DNA of 64,000 bases from contig NZ_FNRX01000002.1 in the NCBI RefSeq assembly GCF_900105195.1, positions 2,852,001 to 2,916,000 on the forward strand, in the 5' to 3' direction. How positions within the stretch are numbered: position 1 is the stretch's first letter; every line of letters begins with the position of its first letter. The notes below the pieces were generated by a model. That model did not search any database. It saw nothing but the letters and a program-made list of their open reading frames with translations, and was not told the DNA's origin. The position numbers and the translations under genes are program-made. Shown one piece after another: positions 38,574-47,492 of the stretch. This stretch comes from Rhodococcus pyridinivorans (GTDB lineage Bacteria; Actinomycetota; Actinomycetes; Mycobacteriales; Mycobacteriaceae).

Positions 38574-41062
38574 GGCGTGTTGATCCTCTGGACACGAAGG
38601 TCGCGGGCGAGATGATCGCGCTGTTCGATGACCAGGCGCCGCAGCGCGGCCGGGGCATCGGTGTGGGCCTCGAGCCAGGTGTCGACGGGTTCGAGGCTGT
38701 CGGCCGCGGGAAACAATCCGACGACGATGCGGCGGGCGATCTCGATGCTGCGGCTCGTCCACGTCTCACAGAGCACCGCGAAGTAATCGGTGTCGTAGGC
38801 GGAGATCAGGTCGCGGCGCTCCCCGGCGCGGAACCCGGCGATGGTCGCGTCGAGGTGGTCGTTGGTGAGGGTGTGGTCGGCGAAGATCGTCGCCCACGCG
38901 TGCGCCTTGACCTCGGCGCGCGGGCGAGAGGCGAGCGCGCGCAGGTGCGCGGTGCGTCCCGAGGCGGTGTCGTCGTTGCGCAGTTCCTCGTCGAGGTCGG
39001 CCTCGTCGGCGTCGCCGGTCGTGGTCAGCGCTGCCCACCAGCTCCATCGCAGGTCGGGGTCGAGGCGCAGGCCCTCCGGCGGTGCGAGGTTGCCGCACAG
39101 GATCGCTCGCAGGTCGGCGGCGTGCCGGTCGTCCACGCTCGCCGCGACACCGAGCGCGCGGGCGAATGCCAGCTGGGCGTCGCTGCCGGGTGCGACACCG
39201 TGCATTCCGTCCCAGACCGCGTCGAGCCAGCGACGCCGCGCATCGGTGCGCGCCGAGTCCGGCACATAGTGTTCGACGGCCTGGGCCGCGTTGGCAAGCA
39301 CCGCGGTGAGCAGCGCGATGTCCGCCTCGTACGGGGCGAACCCGGCGGCCATCGACAGATAGCGGGCGACGGCGAGTTCCCCGTCGCGGGTCGCGTTCCA
39401 CAGCGCCGACCACAGCAGGCCGCGCGCGAGCGGTTCGCGGACGCGGTCCAGGGAGGACTCGACCGTGTCGAGCGACCGCGTGTCGAGGCGAACCTTGGCG
39501 TAGGTGAGGTCGTCGTCGTTGAGCAGCACCAGCGCCGCCTCGGGCAGGTCGACGGGGGTGCGTTCGTCGGCGAGGTCGACCTCGACGCGGTGGGTGCGAA
39601 CGAGATCGCCGGAGTCGTCGGAGTCGTAGCAGCCGACGGCGAGGCGATGCGGGCGCGGATCGCCCTGCACGATCTCGTACCCGGTCCCGGACTCCTCGAG
39701 ATGCAGGGTTGATACGCCGGTGGTCTGCAGCCACGCCTGCGCCCACGACGTCAGGTCGCGGCCGGAGGTGCTCGACAGTTCGACGAGCAGATCGTCGAGG
39801 GTGGTGTTGCCGAAGGCGTGCTTGCGGAAGTACCGGCGGGCACCTTCGAAGAAGGCGTCGCGGCCGACATAGGCCACGAGCTGCTTGAGCACGCTCGCGC
39901 CCTTGGCGTAGGTGATGCCGTCGAAGTTCAGCTTCGCGGCCTCGAGGTCGACGATGTCGGCGACGATCGGATGCGTCGTGGGCAGCTGGTCCTGCAGATA
40001 CGCCCAGGCCTTGCGGCGGTTCGCGAAGGCCACCCACGCGTCGGTGAACTTGGTGGCCTCAGCGCTGGTGAAGGCGCCCATGAAATCGGCGAACGACTCC
40101 TTCAGCCACAGGTCGTCCCACCACTTCATGGTCACCAGATCGCCGAACCACATGTGGGCCATCTCGTGGAGGATCGTGTTCGCGCGACCCTGATGCTGGG
40201 CGGCGGTGGCGGCACCGCGGAAAACGTACGCCTCGGTGAAGGTGACGCAGCCGGGGTTCTCCATCGCGCCGAGGTTGTATTCGGGCACGAACACCTGGTC
40301 GTACTTGCCGAACGGATACGGATAGTCGAAGTGCTCGGCGTAGAAGTCCATGCCCTGCCGGGTGACCTCGACGATCTCGTCGGCGTCGAGATGCTCGGCG
40401 AGCGACGCGCGGCACAGCACCCCCAGTGGCACCGTCAGCTCGTCGCGGCTCCACGACGCGTCGACCCGGTGGTACGGGCCGGCGACGATCGCGGTGATGT
40501 AGGTGGAGATCGGCTGGGTCGGCGCGAACGTCACGGTCTGGGTGTCGTCGCGCTGCACCGTGCGCTCGGCGGCCTCGTTCGAGAGCACCTGCCAGCGGCG
40601 CGGGGCCGTGACCACGAAGGTGAACGGCGCCTTGAGATCCGGCTGTTCGAAGCACGCGAACACGCGACGGGCGTCGGCCGGTTCGTACTGGGTGTAGAGA
40701 TAGGTTTCGCCGTCGACGGGGTCGACGAAGCGGTGCAGCCCCTCCCCCGACCGGCTGTACCGGCCGGTCGCGACGACGGTGACGACGTTGATCTCCTTCA
40801 GACCACCGATGGTGATCCGCGCGCCGTCGTAGACGACGGGCACGAGCTCACCGTTGATCGTCACCGACTCGACGGAGTCGCCGATGAAATCGAGCCAGGC
40901 CTCGTCGGTGGAGGCGGTGAATTCGAGCGTCGTGACCGTGGGGAATCCGGTGCGTCGGGCGTCGACGGCACCCCGCAGGTCGAGTTCGACGCGGTAGGAG
41001 TGCACGTCGAGTGCGCGGGCGCGCGCGGCGGTTTCGGCACGGGTCAGATTCGCGGAGCTCAC
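38570..41062 (-). CDS. pepN: Aminopeptidase N (M1 metallopeptidase)
   Basis: Zinc aminopeptidase of 830 residues that removes N-terminal residues from peptides, including proteasome products. Exopeptidase motif GAMEN at 265-269, zinc site HEMAH at 299-303 with the distal Glu in KESFADFMG, and an ERAP1-like helical C-terminal domain. GTG at 41062 (SSANLTRAE) aligns with the M. tuberculosis start as recalled; an ATG six codons upstream is possible. Confidence 0.93.
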   Translation of the reverse strand: MSSANLTRAETAARARALDVHSYRVELDLRGAVDARRTGFPTVTTLEFTASTDEAWLDFIGDSVESVTINGELVPVVYDGARITIGGLKEINVVTVVATGRYSRSGEGLHRFVDPVDGETYLYTQYEPADARRVFACFEQPDLKAPFTFVVTAPRRWQVLSNEAAERTVQRDDTQTVTFAPTQPISTYITAIVAGPYHRVDASWSRDELTVPLGVLCRASLAEHLDADEIVEVTRQGMDFYAEHFDYPYPFGKYDQVFVPEYNLGAMENPGCVTFTEAYVFRGAATAAQHQGRANTILHEMAHMWFGDLVTMKWWDDLWLKESFADFMGAFTSAEATKFTDAWVAFANRRKAWAYLQDQLPTTHPIVADIVDLEAAKLNFDGITYAKGASVLKQLVAYVGRDAFFEGARRYFRKHAFGNTTLDDLLVELSSTSGRDLTSWAQAWLQTTGVSTLHLEESGTGYEIVQGDPRPHRLAVGCYDSDDSGDLVRTHRVEVDLADERTPVDLPEAALVLLNDDDLTYAKVRLDTRSLDTVESSLDRVREPLARGLLWSALWNATRDGELAVARYLSMAAGFAPYEADIALLTAVLANAAQAVEHYVPDSARTDARRRWLDAVWDGMHGVAPGSDAQLAFARALGVAASVDDRHAADLRAILCGNLAPPEGLRLDPDLRWSWWAALTTTGDADEADLDEELRNDDTASGRTAHLRALASRPRAEVKAHAWATIFADHTLTNDHLDATIAGFRAGERRDLISAYDTDYFAVLCETWTSRSIEIARRIVVGLFPAADSLEPVDTWLEAHTDAPAALRRLVIEQRDHLARDLRVQRINTP

Positions 41063-41112
41063 GAGTCCCGATCCTGCCATCACGCGCCCGGACCCGACGG
41101 GATTAGCGGGTG

Positions 41113-41958
41113 TCAGGCACCGATCGCTTCGGCTGCCGGCGTGGCGGGGCGCCCGATGAGGCGTTCGAGATCTCCGCTGTCGGTGTCGAGCGCGCCGACG
41201 GCGATGCCCGCGTCGGAGTCGGCGAGCACGGCGGCGAACTGTGCGGGCACACCGGCGTTCTCGAGGATCGTCGCGTACTCCTCCTTCGGCAGATCCTTGT
41301 AGGTCACGGGTACGCCGACGATGTCGGAGAGGACCTCCGCCAGTTCGGTGTAGGTCAGTCGCTGACCGCCGAGTTCGTAGACGGCACCGGCGTGTCCCTC
41401 GGTCGTGAGGACCACGGCGGACGCTTCGGCGAAGTCCTTGCGGGCGGCCCCGGCGACGCGGCCTGTGCCGGCCGAACCGAACAGCGCCCCGGTGGCAGCG
41501 GCAGCGGCGACCGAGCTGTCGTAGTTCTCCCAGTACCAGCCGTTGCGCAGCAGGGCGTGGTCGATACCGGAGGCGGCGAGCAGTTCCTCGGTGGCCTTGT
41601 GTTCGCCGGCGAGGATCAGCGGGCTCGTCGCCGCGTTCAGGATCGAGGTGTAGGCGATGAACGCGACGCCGGTGGCCTGGGCGGCGTCGATGATGTTGGT
41701 GTGCTGGGGCAGTCGCTGCCCCACTTCGCTGCCGGAGACGAGAAGCAGCTTGTCGACACCGGCCAGCGCGTCGCGCAGGGACGCCGCATCGGCGTAGTCC
41801 GCAACACGGACCTGCACCCCGTCGGCCGCCAGGTCTGCGGCCTTCGCGGCGTCGCGCACGACGGCGACGATGTCGCCGGCGGCGATACCGCGGGTGCGGA
41901 GAGCGGTGATGGTCAGGCGGCCGAGGTGGCCGGCAGCTCCGGTGACAGCGATGGTCAT
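41113..41958 (-). CDS. qorB: NAD(P)H quinone oxidoreductase, QorB/NmrA-like
   Basis: Atypical SDR/NmrA protein of 281 residues with the N-terminal binding motif MTIAVTGAAGHLGR and the segments YTSILNAATSPL and LLRNGWYWENY typical of QorB/YtfG. It reduces quinones. GAGGAG precedes the ATG. Divergent from an HxlR-type regulator across a palindromic operator, the arrangement of ytfG/ytfH and of corynebacterial qor2/qorR, so it is probably induced by quinones or diamide stress. Confidence 0.8.
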   Translation of the reverse strand: MTIAVTGAAGHLGRLTITALRTRGIAAGDIVAVVRDAAKAADLAADGVQVRVADYADAASLRDALAGVDKLLLVSGSEVGQRLPQHTNIIDAAQATGVAFIAYTSILNAATSPLILAGEHKATEELLAASGIDHALLRNGWYWENYDSSVAAAAATGALFGSAGTGRVAGAARKDFAEASAVVLTTEGHAGAVYELGGQRLTYTELAEVLSDIVGVPVTYKDLPKEEYATILENAGVPAQFAAVLADSDAGIAVGALDTDSGDLERLIGRPATPAAEAIGA

Positions 41959-42006
41959 GGGACTCCTCGAAGTGGTCGAGCGGGATCGGGAACGCCACCA
42001 TTCCAT

Positions 42007-42025
42007 CACTTACTTTTCGTAAGTG
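42007..42025. promoter_or_regulatory. Operator of the HxlR/QorR-type regulator
   Basis: Perfect inverted repeat with seven-base arms CACTTAC and GTAAGTG and a five-base spacer, in the gap between qorB and the regulator gene. The position, 49 bases before the qorB start and 54 before the regulator start, fits repression of both. Confidence 0.7.
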
Positions 42026-42079
42026 CAACCATTGGAGTCGGTACCCATCGTTCGCATAGCCGCCGTATACTCGGCATTC

Positions 42080-42454
42080 ATGAGCACCGATCGCCTCCCC
42101 GAAGCCGACGTCTTCGCGCGCGAGTGCCCGTCGCGTCCGGTGCTGCAGAACATCACCGGGCGTTGGGGTGTGCTGGTGCTGGCGGCCCTCGTCGACGACA
42201 CGCGCCGGTTCTCGGAACTGCGTCGCCGGGTCGACGGCGTGAGCGAACGCATGCTGTCGCAGACCCTGCAGACCCTCGAACGCGACGGCCTGATCCACCG
42301 CGCCGTCCTGGGGACGATCCCTCCGCATGTCGAGTACTCGCTCACCGACCTCGGACGCCGCATCACCGCGCCCCTGCTGACGCTCATCGACGTCGTGGAG
42401 GAGTCGATGCCCGAGATCGTCGCCGCGCAGGACGAGTACGACCGCACCCACTGA
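42080..42454 (+). CDS. qorR: HxlR-family redox-sensing transcriptional regulator (QorR-like)
   Basis: 124-residue winged-helix protein of the HxlR/DUF24 family. The conserved N-terminal Cys in ARECPSRPVLQNITGRWGV is the redox sensor in QorR and YodB. The helix FSELRRRVDGVSERMLSQTLQTL is the DNA-binding part. Likely represses itself and qorB by binding 42007-42025 until the Cys is oxidised. Confidence 0.8.
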   Translation: MSTDRLPEADVFARECPSRPVLQNITGRWGVLVLAALVDDTRRFSELRRRVDGVSERMLSQTLQTLERDGLIHRAVLGTIPPHVEYSLTDLGRRITAPLLTLIDVVEESMPEIVAAQDEYDRTH

Positions 42455-42552
42455 TCCGGCGGCGCGAACCACACCCACCGGCATGGATGCGGCTGACAGA
42501 ATGAAGCGGCCGGTCGCTCCGGCCGATGTCGCCCGCTGGAAGGACATCCACA

Positions 42553-42988
42553 ATGGCGCACATCAATCTCGGTAAGCAGCACCCGGCCGCCTACAAGAAC
42601 GTTCTGGCGTTGAACAAGGAGGTCGAGGAGGCCGTCTCGCAGGCCGCTCTCGATGCGAAGCTCGCCGAATTGGTGAATCCGCACGTCGCAGCTCAACGGA
42701 TGCGCGTTCTTCCTGCGTATGCATACGCGCGACGCCCTGGAGAAGGGCGAGACCACCGATCGTCTCGCGGTCGTCGCGGCCTGGTGCGAGTCGCAGTACT
42801 TCACCGACCAGGAGCGCGCCGCGCTCGCGCTGGCGGAAGAAGTCACACGCCCCATGGAACCCGGTCGTCACGAGTGGGACAACGGTGCACTGAGTGACGA
42901 GCAGGTTTCCGCGGTCACGTGGCTTGCGATCGTCATGAACGCGTGGAACCGCATCGCCGTTCGGAGCCACTACCCCGTCGCCACGTGA
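42553..42988 (+). pseudogene. AhpD/carboxymuconolactone decarboxylase-family gene, frameshifted
   Basis: The N-terminal part (MAHINLGKQHPAAYKNVL to ALDAKLAELV) and the C-terminal part (RTSQLNGCAFFLRMHTRDAL onward) lie in different frames; the change is at about 42676-42678, one base out of phase. The usual redox motif of this alkylhydroperoxidase-like family is GCAFCLRMH. Here the second Cys is Phe, so even a corrected protein would lack the CxxC pair. A good AAGGA precedes the ATG. Confidence 0.75.
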
Positions 42989-43015
42989 CCCGCACCGGCC
43001 TCACGGCCCCTCTGG

Positions 43016-43660
43016 TCAGAAGTTGGTGAGGTTCGGGAAGAACAGCACCTGCCCGACGGTGATCCTGTTCGGATCAGCGACGTGATTGGCAGCCGCAATC
43101 ATCGCGAACATCTCCGCGTTCCCGTAGTGGTCCTCCGCCAGAGCCCGCAGGGTATCGCCAGGGACGACGGTGTGCCGGTAGTTGAGCCCCGGACAAATCA
43201 GCACGCGGCCGACCTCGACGTGGTCGGGGTCGGTGATGTGGTTCGGGAACGAGATCACCGGATACAGCTGCGCCTCGCCGTACCAGCGGCGTGCAAGCTC
43301 CCAGAGGGTCTCTCCCGCGACCACGGTGTGGTGCCCCACGTCCCCGAATTCGGGATTCAGCAGTGAGCGGCCGACCTGGATGACATTCGGGTCGGCGATG
43401 TGGTTGGCCGCCGCGAGCACCGGGAACAGGGTTCCGTCGCCGTAGAAGTGTTGCGCCAATCCCGACAGTGTCTCGTCCGGTGCAACGGTGTGCCGTTCGG
43501 TGATGTACGGGATGAGCAGTTCCTGTCCGACGGTGATCTCGTCCGGATCGGTGATGCCGTTCGGAACGGCGATGACGGGGAACAGCGTCGCGTCACCGTA
43601 GAACCTCTGCGCCAACTTCGAGAGCGTGTCGCCTGCGACGACTTCGTATTTCGTAACCAT
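43016..43660 (-). CDS. Protein of four tandem LysM domains, no export signal
   Basis: 214 residues made almost wholly of four LysM-type repeats of about 52 residues. Each has the pattern H/YxVVxGDTLxxLAxxxYGxxxLFPVI, then NxIxDPxxIxVGQxLxxP. LysM usually binds peptidoglycan or chitin. With the ATG at 43660 there is no signal peptide; a longer frame to 43744 adds a hydrophobic but poor leader. A cytoplasmic role or non-classical release is possible. Not linked to a cell-wall hydrolase gene. Confidence 0.8.
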   Translation of the reverse strand: MVTKYEVVAGDTLSKLAQRFYGDATLFPVIAVPNGITDPDEITVGQELLIPYITERHTVAPDETLSGLAQHFYGDGTLFPVLAAANHIADPNVIQVGRSLLNPEFGDVGHHTVVAGETLWELARRWYGEAQLYPVISFPNHITDPDHVEVGRVLICPGLNYRHTVVPGDTLRALAEDHYGNAEMFAMIAAANHVADPNRITVGQVLFFPNLTNF

Positions 43661-43785
43661 GACCGTACCTCGGTGGTGTCGAGCGTCCGCGATCCGAATC
43701 GAATCGACGAAGATCATGGTGGTCACTAACGGCAGCAGGCACACGCGTAGCGCGCTACCCGAATCTCGTATGAAAGTTCCGTCGA

Positions 43786-44241
43786 TTACGTCGGTGGCAG
43801 CAGTTCGAAGACCGGATGGTGACCGGCCTCTGCGACGAACCGTTCCACCGGATCGTTCCTGCGTGCCTCGAAATACCGCCGGGTGGCGGACGCCAGCTCG
43901 ATGTACCGCTGCAGGACGGGCCCGGCCTCCTCCGCTGATAGCTCATGGATCGAGTAGCGGCGCGTGTCGCGGCGCCTGCTGAGCTCGACCTCGCGGGCAG
44001 CACGCGCGTTGTGCACCCACCCCACCGATCCGTACGGGGCCACGAGCCAGCGTTTTCCGTGCAGATCGACGATCAGCACGGGATTGCGGCGGATCTTCCC
44101 GGTGCGCCTGCCGCGTGTGGTCAGTAGATAGGAGTGCGGCACCAATCCCGCACGAGTAAGCGTGCTCATCGCGACGTTCTCGATGTGTCGCCACCGGCTC
44201 GGTCGGTAGGTGCGCTCGGGACGGAAGGAGCTGTCGGTCAT
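43786..44241 (-). CDS. F420-type nitroreductase-family protein (DUF385-like)
   Basis: 151-residue protein with LLTTRGRRTGKIRRNPVLIV and a LVAPYGSVGWVHNARAA segment, the pattern of deazaflavin-dependent reductases. It is a second, distinct member of the family found at 10533. Function and substrate unknown. Transcribed alone as far as can be seen. Confidence 0.7.
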   Translation of the reverse strand: MTDSSFRPERTYRPSRWRHIENVAMSTLTRAGLVPHSYLLTTRGRRTGKIRRNPVLIVDLHGKRWLVAPYGSVGWVHNARAAREVELSRRRDTRRYSIHELSAEEAGPVLQRYIELASATRRYFEARRNDPVERFVAEAGHHPVFELLPPT

Positions 44242-44315
44242 GGTCTGCCCTCATGCCCGTCGCGTACGGCACTCGGAACGTGTTCGACAAAGTTGGGGCA
44301 CCGACGTCCGACGTA

Positions 44316-44337
44316 CCCCGGGCTCCCTGAGCCGGGG
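44316..44337 (-). terminator. Possible terminator
   Basis: GC-rich inverted repeat with one bulge (arms CCCCGGGCT and AGCCGGGG) in the gap between the small membrane protein gene and the F420-type gene, both on the minus strand. Confidence 0.35.
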
Positions 44338-44384
44338 CAGTGTGGCCGACATGTCCACATGTGTCCGGTCGGTCGGGCGACCCG

Positions 44385-44495
44385 TCAGCGCCGACTGGTG
44401 GATTCGTCGGTGACGAGGCGGTACAGCACGTACACCGCGAACCACGCGATGAGCACCGACGCGATCACGAGGGCGATCTCGTAGAAGAGGACCAT
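44385..44495 (-). CDS. Small single-helix membrane protein
   Basis: Possible 36-residue protein. Residues 5-28 are hydrophobic (EIALVIASVLIAWFAVYVLY), with a charged C-terminus (TDESTSRR) that should face the cytoplasm. No strong ribosome-binding site. Follows the racemase pseudogene by 40 bases. Function unknown. Confidence 0.45.
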   Translation of the reverse strand: MVLFYEIALVIASVLIAWFAVYVLYRLVTDESTSRR

Positions 44496-44535
44496 ATGCT
44501 CGATGCTACGACCCGCCGCGGCTACCTGCCTATTA

Positions 44536-45191
44536 TCACCGGAACTGTCCGCCGCGCCAGGTCGGCAGGTCGCGCGTTCCGAGAGCCACTTCGAGGGCCG
44601 CCTGTCCGGACAGTCGTGTCGAGTCCAGTGCCGGCAACGGCGAGTCGTCCGGGGAGACCAGAAGTGGGATCTCGGTGCACACCAGCGCGACCGCGTCGCA
44701 CCCGGACTCCGCGAGTCTGCCGATGAGGTCCACGAAGGACGTCCGGGCCTCGTCCCGGAAGATGCCGTGCACCAGTTCGTCGAAGATCGCCGCGTGTACC
44801 AGGTCCTGATCGTCGTGAACCGCGTTCCCAGGATGCCGACGCGTCGGTGCCCGGCACGCTGCGCTGCGTCGGCCACGATGTCGATCAGGTGCAGCCCGGG
44901 AATCGTGAGTGGATCACCGGGTGCTTCGAGCGCGAGATGAGCGGTGTTGTCCGGGCACACGAAGAAGTCGCAGCCGGCCCGGGCCAGACGATCGACGCTG
45001 GTTGCAAGCATGGCGCGCACCGCTTCGTAATCCCCGCGCTCCCACGCGGGCATGCAGTGCTCGAAGGAGATGCAGTCCATGGTGACATCCGGATGCGCCG
45101 GATGCCCGAGACGGTTGCTGTGCTGACAGACCTCGCGCCAGCACAGCGAGGCACCTTCCCAGCTGTGGCCCAGGATTCCGACGTGTTTCAT
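44536..45191 (-). pseudogene. Aspartate/glutamate racemase-family gene, frameshifted
   Basis: The first part (MKHVGILGHSWEGASLCW to RRVGILGTRFT) and the second part (DDQDLVHAAIFDEL, then LVCTEIPLLVSPDD) lie in different frames, separated at about 44815, where one base appears missing. Both catalytic Cys are still present, in FFVCPDNTAH and ALVCTEIPLL. Could be a functional gene with an assembly error; otherwise a recent pseudogene. Confidence 0.75.
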
Positions 45192-45806
45192 CCTTGTACC
45201 CCCTCTGTCCTGCGCCTGTGGTCGCTCTCCGTGTGACGAGCGGGAGGGCGACCACGGCGGTGATAGATCAGGATCCGGATGACGATCCGGTCTCGATCAG
45301 CTGCGTGATGACGGCGACGAGAACATCCGCAAGGAACATTGCTGCAGAGCCCATTCGATTACCTCTTCTCTTCGGTGTGCCGATACACGCTCAAGCGAGC
45401 GCAGACTGCCCAGCGCTGCAATGTGTTTCATTACATCCGCCGGCTGGAGCAGACATTCGACAACTCCCGCCCCGCACAGTCGGTGACCGGCGCCACAGTC
45501 GAGGGGCCCCTTCCTCAGCGGGCTTCCCGGTCCCCGATCCGGGGGGGTGCACAGTTTTCGACCGTCGCCCGCAGCTGATCGTCATAAGTGGGGATTATGA
45601 CGATCAGTACGCACACTCGATCACGGATGAGATCAAGTTGTTTCTACTGCGCTCTTCGTTACGAAAAGCCACTTCGTGTGTCTTTTACCCAGTTCACAGC
45701 GTTCCATATCGTTTCGTTTCATCACAGTCCCATTGCTTAATTACGTAACTAAATGCGGTACGATACCTGCGACCCGGGATTTCGACGCGCCACGACGAGG
45801 ACCTCC
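45192..45806. other. 615-base intergenic region, AT-richer in its second half
   Basis: No convincing gene. It holds the inverted repeat at 45575-45607. From 45600 to 45750 the base composition falls well below the genomic GC level, with runs such as TTGCTTAATTACGTAACTAAAT near 45730 that may hold the promoter of the coiled-coil gene. It may be a relic of lost or foreign DNA. Confidence 0.4.
45575..45607. repeat. Perfect 13-bp inverted repeat
   Basis: Arms CTGATCGTCATAA and TTATGACGATCAG are exact reverse complements around a seven-base G-rich spacer. The size and symmetry suit an operator for a dimeric regulator, about 200 bases upstream of the coiled-coil gene. No G/C-rich stem or T-run, so a terminator is less likely. 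Confidence 0.6.
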
Positions 45807-46874
45807 ATGACCGACGCACACTCCCCCACTCCCGAAGCGACCACCGACGAGGAGGACTCGAGCAAACCCCGGGTGGGACGCCCTCGGAAGTACGCCACGG
45901 CAGCCGACCGTGTGCGCGCCTATCGCGAACGCGAACGCGCCAAGAAAGAAGCCGCCGGCACGGCCCCGGCGGTCGTCGAGAGCCCGGACGATGCGGTCTC
46001 CGCGCTCACGGCCGCCACCACTGCCCTACGCGCCCTCGCAACCAACAGCGTCGAGCAGTACTCGGCGATCGCCGAACGGATCACCACCGCGGTCGACAAG
46101 CTCACCGACGCCGAGGCCCTCGAGGCGCAGATGACGCGGTCCGCCGCCGAACTCGCGAAGGTCAAAGCCGACGCCGACGCGAAGATCGTCCGTCTACGCG
46201 AACAACTCGCCCAGGCACTCGAGGACCGCGACAACGCCGACGCGGCAGTGGCCGCCGTCGACGCCGAACTCGCCGACGCTCGTACCGCACACACCGAACA
46301 GGTGCGCCGACTCGACGAGGCGCATCACGCCGAGTTGACGCGCCTCAAGGACGAGCACGCCGCAACGCTGCAGCGGTGGAAGGACGAGTTCGAGGCCGCG
46401 ACCGCCGAGCACACAGGGGTAGTCGGCGACCTGCGTGCGACGATCGTTCAGCAGGACGAATCCCTCACCGCGCAGCGACGCGAACTCGACGAGGCAGCAG
46501 CCCAGCGTGAGCGCGCGACCGTCGAGGTCACCGACCTGCGAGCCGAGATCGCGCGCCTGCAGGCCGCACTCGACCGGGAGGTCTCTACCCGCGAGCGCCT
46601 CGACACCGAGCTCACCACCGAGCGCGACCGCACCTCCGAGCTACGGAGCCGACTCGAGGAATCGCGCATCACCGCCGCGACAGCCCAGGCAGCCGAGACC
46701 GCGGCACGAGCACGCGGCGACGAACTGCGGGCCGAACTGTCGGCACTGCGCGACGAGATCACCGCCTTGCGCGACGAGACGAAGACGCTTCAGACTGAAA
46801 ATCTGACGCTGAGAACCGAATCGACCTCTCTCCGCGCCGAACTGGATGCAGTGGGGGCCGCCGGGACGAGCTGA
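45807..46874 (+). CDS. Long coiled-coil protein with AT-hook-like N-terminus
   Basis: Unassigned 355-residue protein. An acidic start is followed by GRPRKYATAADRVRAYRERE (about 26-45), with a GRPRK core like an AT-hook and a basic helix. From about residue 80 to the end it is nearly all Ala/Glu/Arg/Asp heptad-like coiled coil. The plan recalls KfrA-type or nucleoid-associated proteins of actinobacterial plasmids and chromosomes. GACGAGG lies seven bases before the ATG. It is preceded by the AT-rich region and the 13-bp inverted repeat. Confidence 0.6.
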   Translation: MTDAHSPTPEATTDEEDSSKPRVGRPRKYATAADRVRAYRERERAKKEAAGTAPAVVESPDDAVSALTAATTALRALATNSVEQYSAIAERITTAVDKLTDAEALEAQMTRSAAELAKVKADADAKIVRLREQLAQALEDRDNADAAVAAVDAELADARTAHTEQVRRLDEAHHAELTRLKDEHAATLQRWKDEFEAATAEHTGVVGDLRATIVQQDESLTAQRRELDEAAAQRERATVEVTDLRAEIARLQAALDREVSTRERLDTELTTERDRTSELRSRLEESRITAATAQAAETAARARGDELRAELSALRDEITALRDETKTLQTENLTLRTESTSLRAELDAVGAAGTS

Positions 46875-46931
46875 GCCGGTCGCCCGATCATCGAGAGGTT
46901 CGATGCCGATCTCCGCCGGCGGGGGCGAGCG

Positions 46932-47372
46932 TCAACCGAGCTGTTCGAACAACGACACGATGATGCCGTCCGGTCCCCGCACGTACGCCATTCGCACGCT
47001 GTTCTCGTATTCACCGATACCCCCGACGAGCCCGTAACCCTGCTCGGCTACAGCGTCGACGGCAACTTGGAGGTCGCCGACCTCGAACGACACATTGCGG
47101 ATCCCGAGCTCGTTCGGCATCGCCGTCGGCGAACCGGGGAGGTGGTCGGGCGCGATGAAGCGCGAAAGCTCGAGCCGGGTCCCTCCGTCCGGGGGTCGGA
47201 GCATCACGATCTCGCAGTGCGTGCCGGGGAGTCCGCAGACGGTCGCAGGAAAGTCGCCCTGCACAGAGCCGGTGCCTTCGACCTCGAAACCGAGGCCGGC
47301 GAAGAACGCCGTCGCAACGTCGAGGTCGGAGACGGTGAGGCCGACATGGTCGAAACGTCGTACGTGTGCCAT
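46932..47372 (-). CDS. VOC-superfamily (glyoxalase/dioxygenase-like) protein
   Basis: 146 residues with two beta-alpha-beta-beta-beta modules: RRFDHVGLTVSDLDVATAFF at the start, then GIRNVSFEVGDLQVAVDAV and YVRGPDGIIVSLFEQLG. Metal-ligand candidates are His in FDHVGLTV, Glu in THCEIVML and Glu in VSLFEQ. Substrate unknown. ATG at 47372 is chosen for the spacing to AAGGA; an ATG three codons upstream lies too close to it. Confidence 0.8.
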   Translation of the reverse strand: MAHVRRFDHVGLTVSDLDVATAFFAGLGFEVEGTGSVQGDFPATVCGLPGTHCEIVMLRPPDGGTRLELSRFIAPDHLPGSPTAMPNELGIRNVSFEVGDLQVAVDAVAEQGYGLVGGIGEYENSVRMAYVRGPDGIIVSLFEQLG

Positions 47373-47492
47373 GGGATCCATCCTTCGATGTTGTCTCGTC
47401 CGTTTACTGCTGGGACGGAGCCGGTGCTCGGATCTCGGCATTCCGCGGACTCGGTGGGACATCGGATCGTTCCCCACCACCGCATCGATGAG

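Noticed and set aside
44348..44365. Palindrome GACATGTCCACATGTGTC as an operator
   Set aside because: It is an imperfect repeat of a common hexamer with no regulator gene beside it. Too weak to call.
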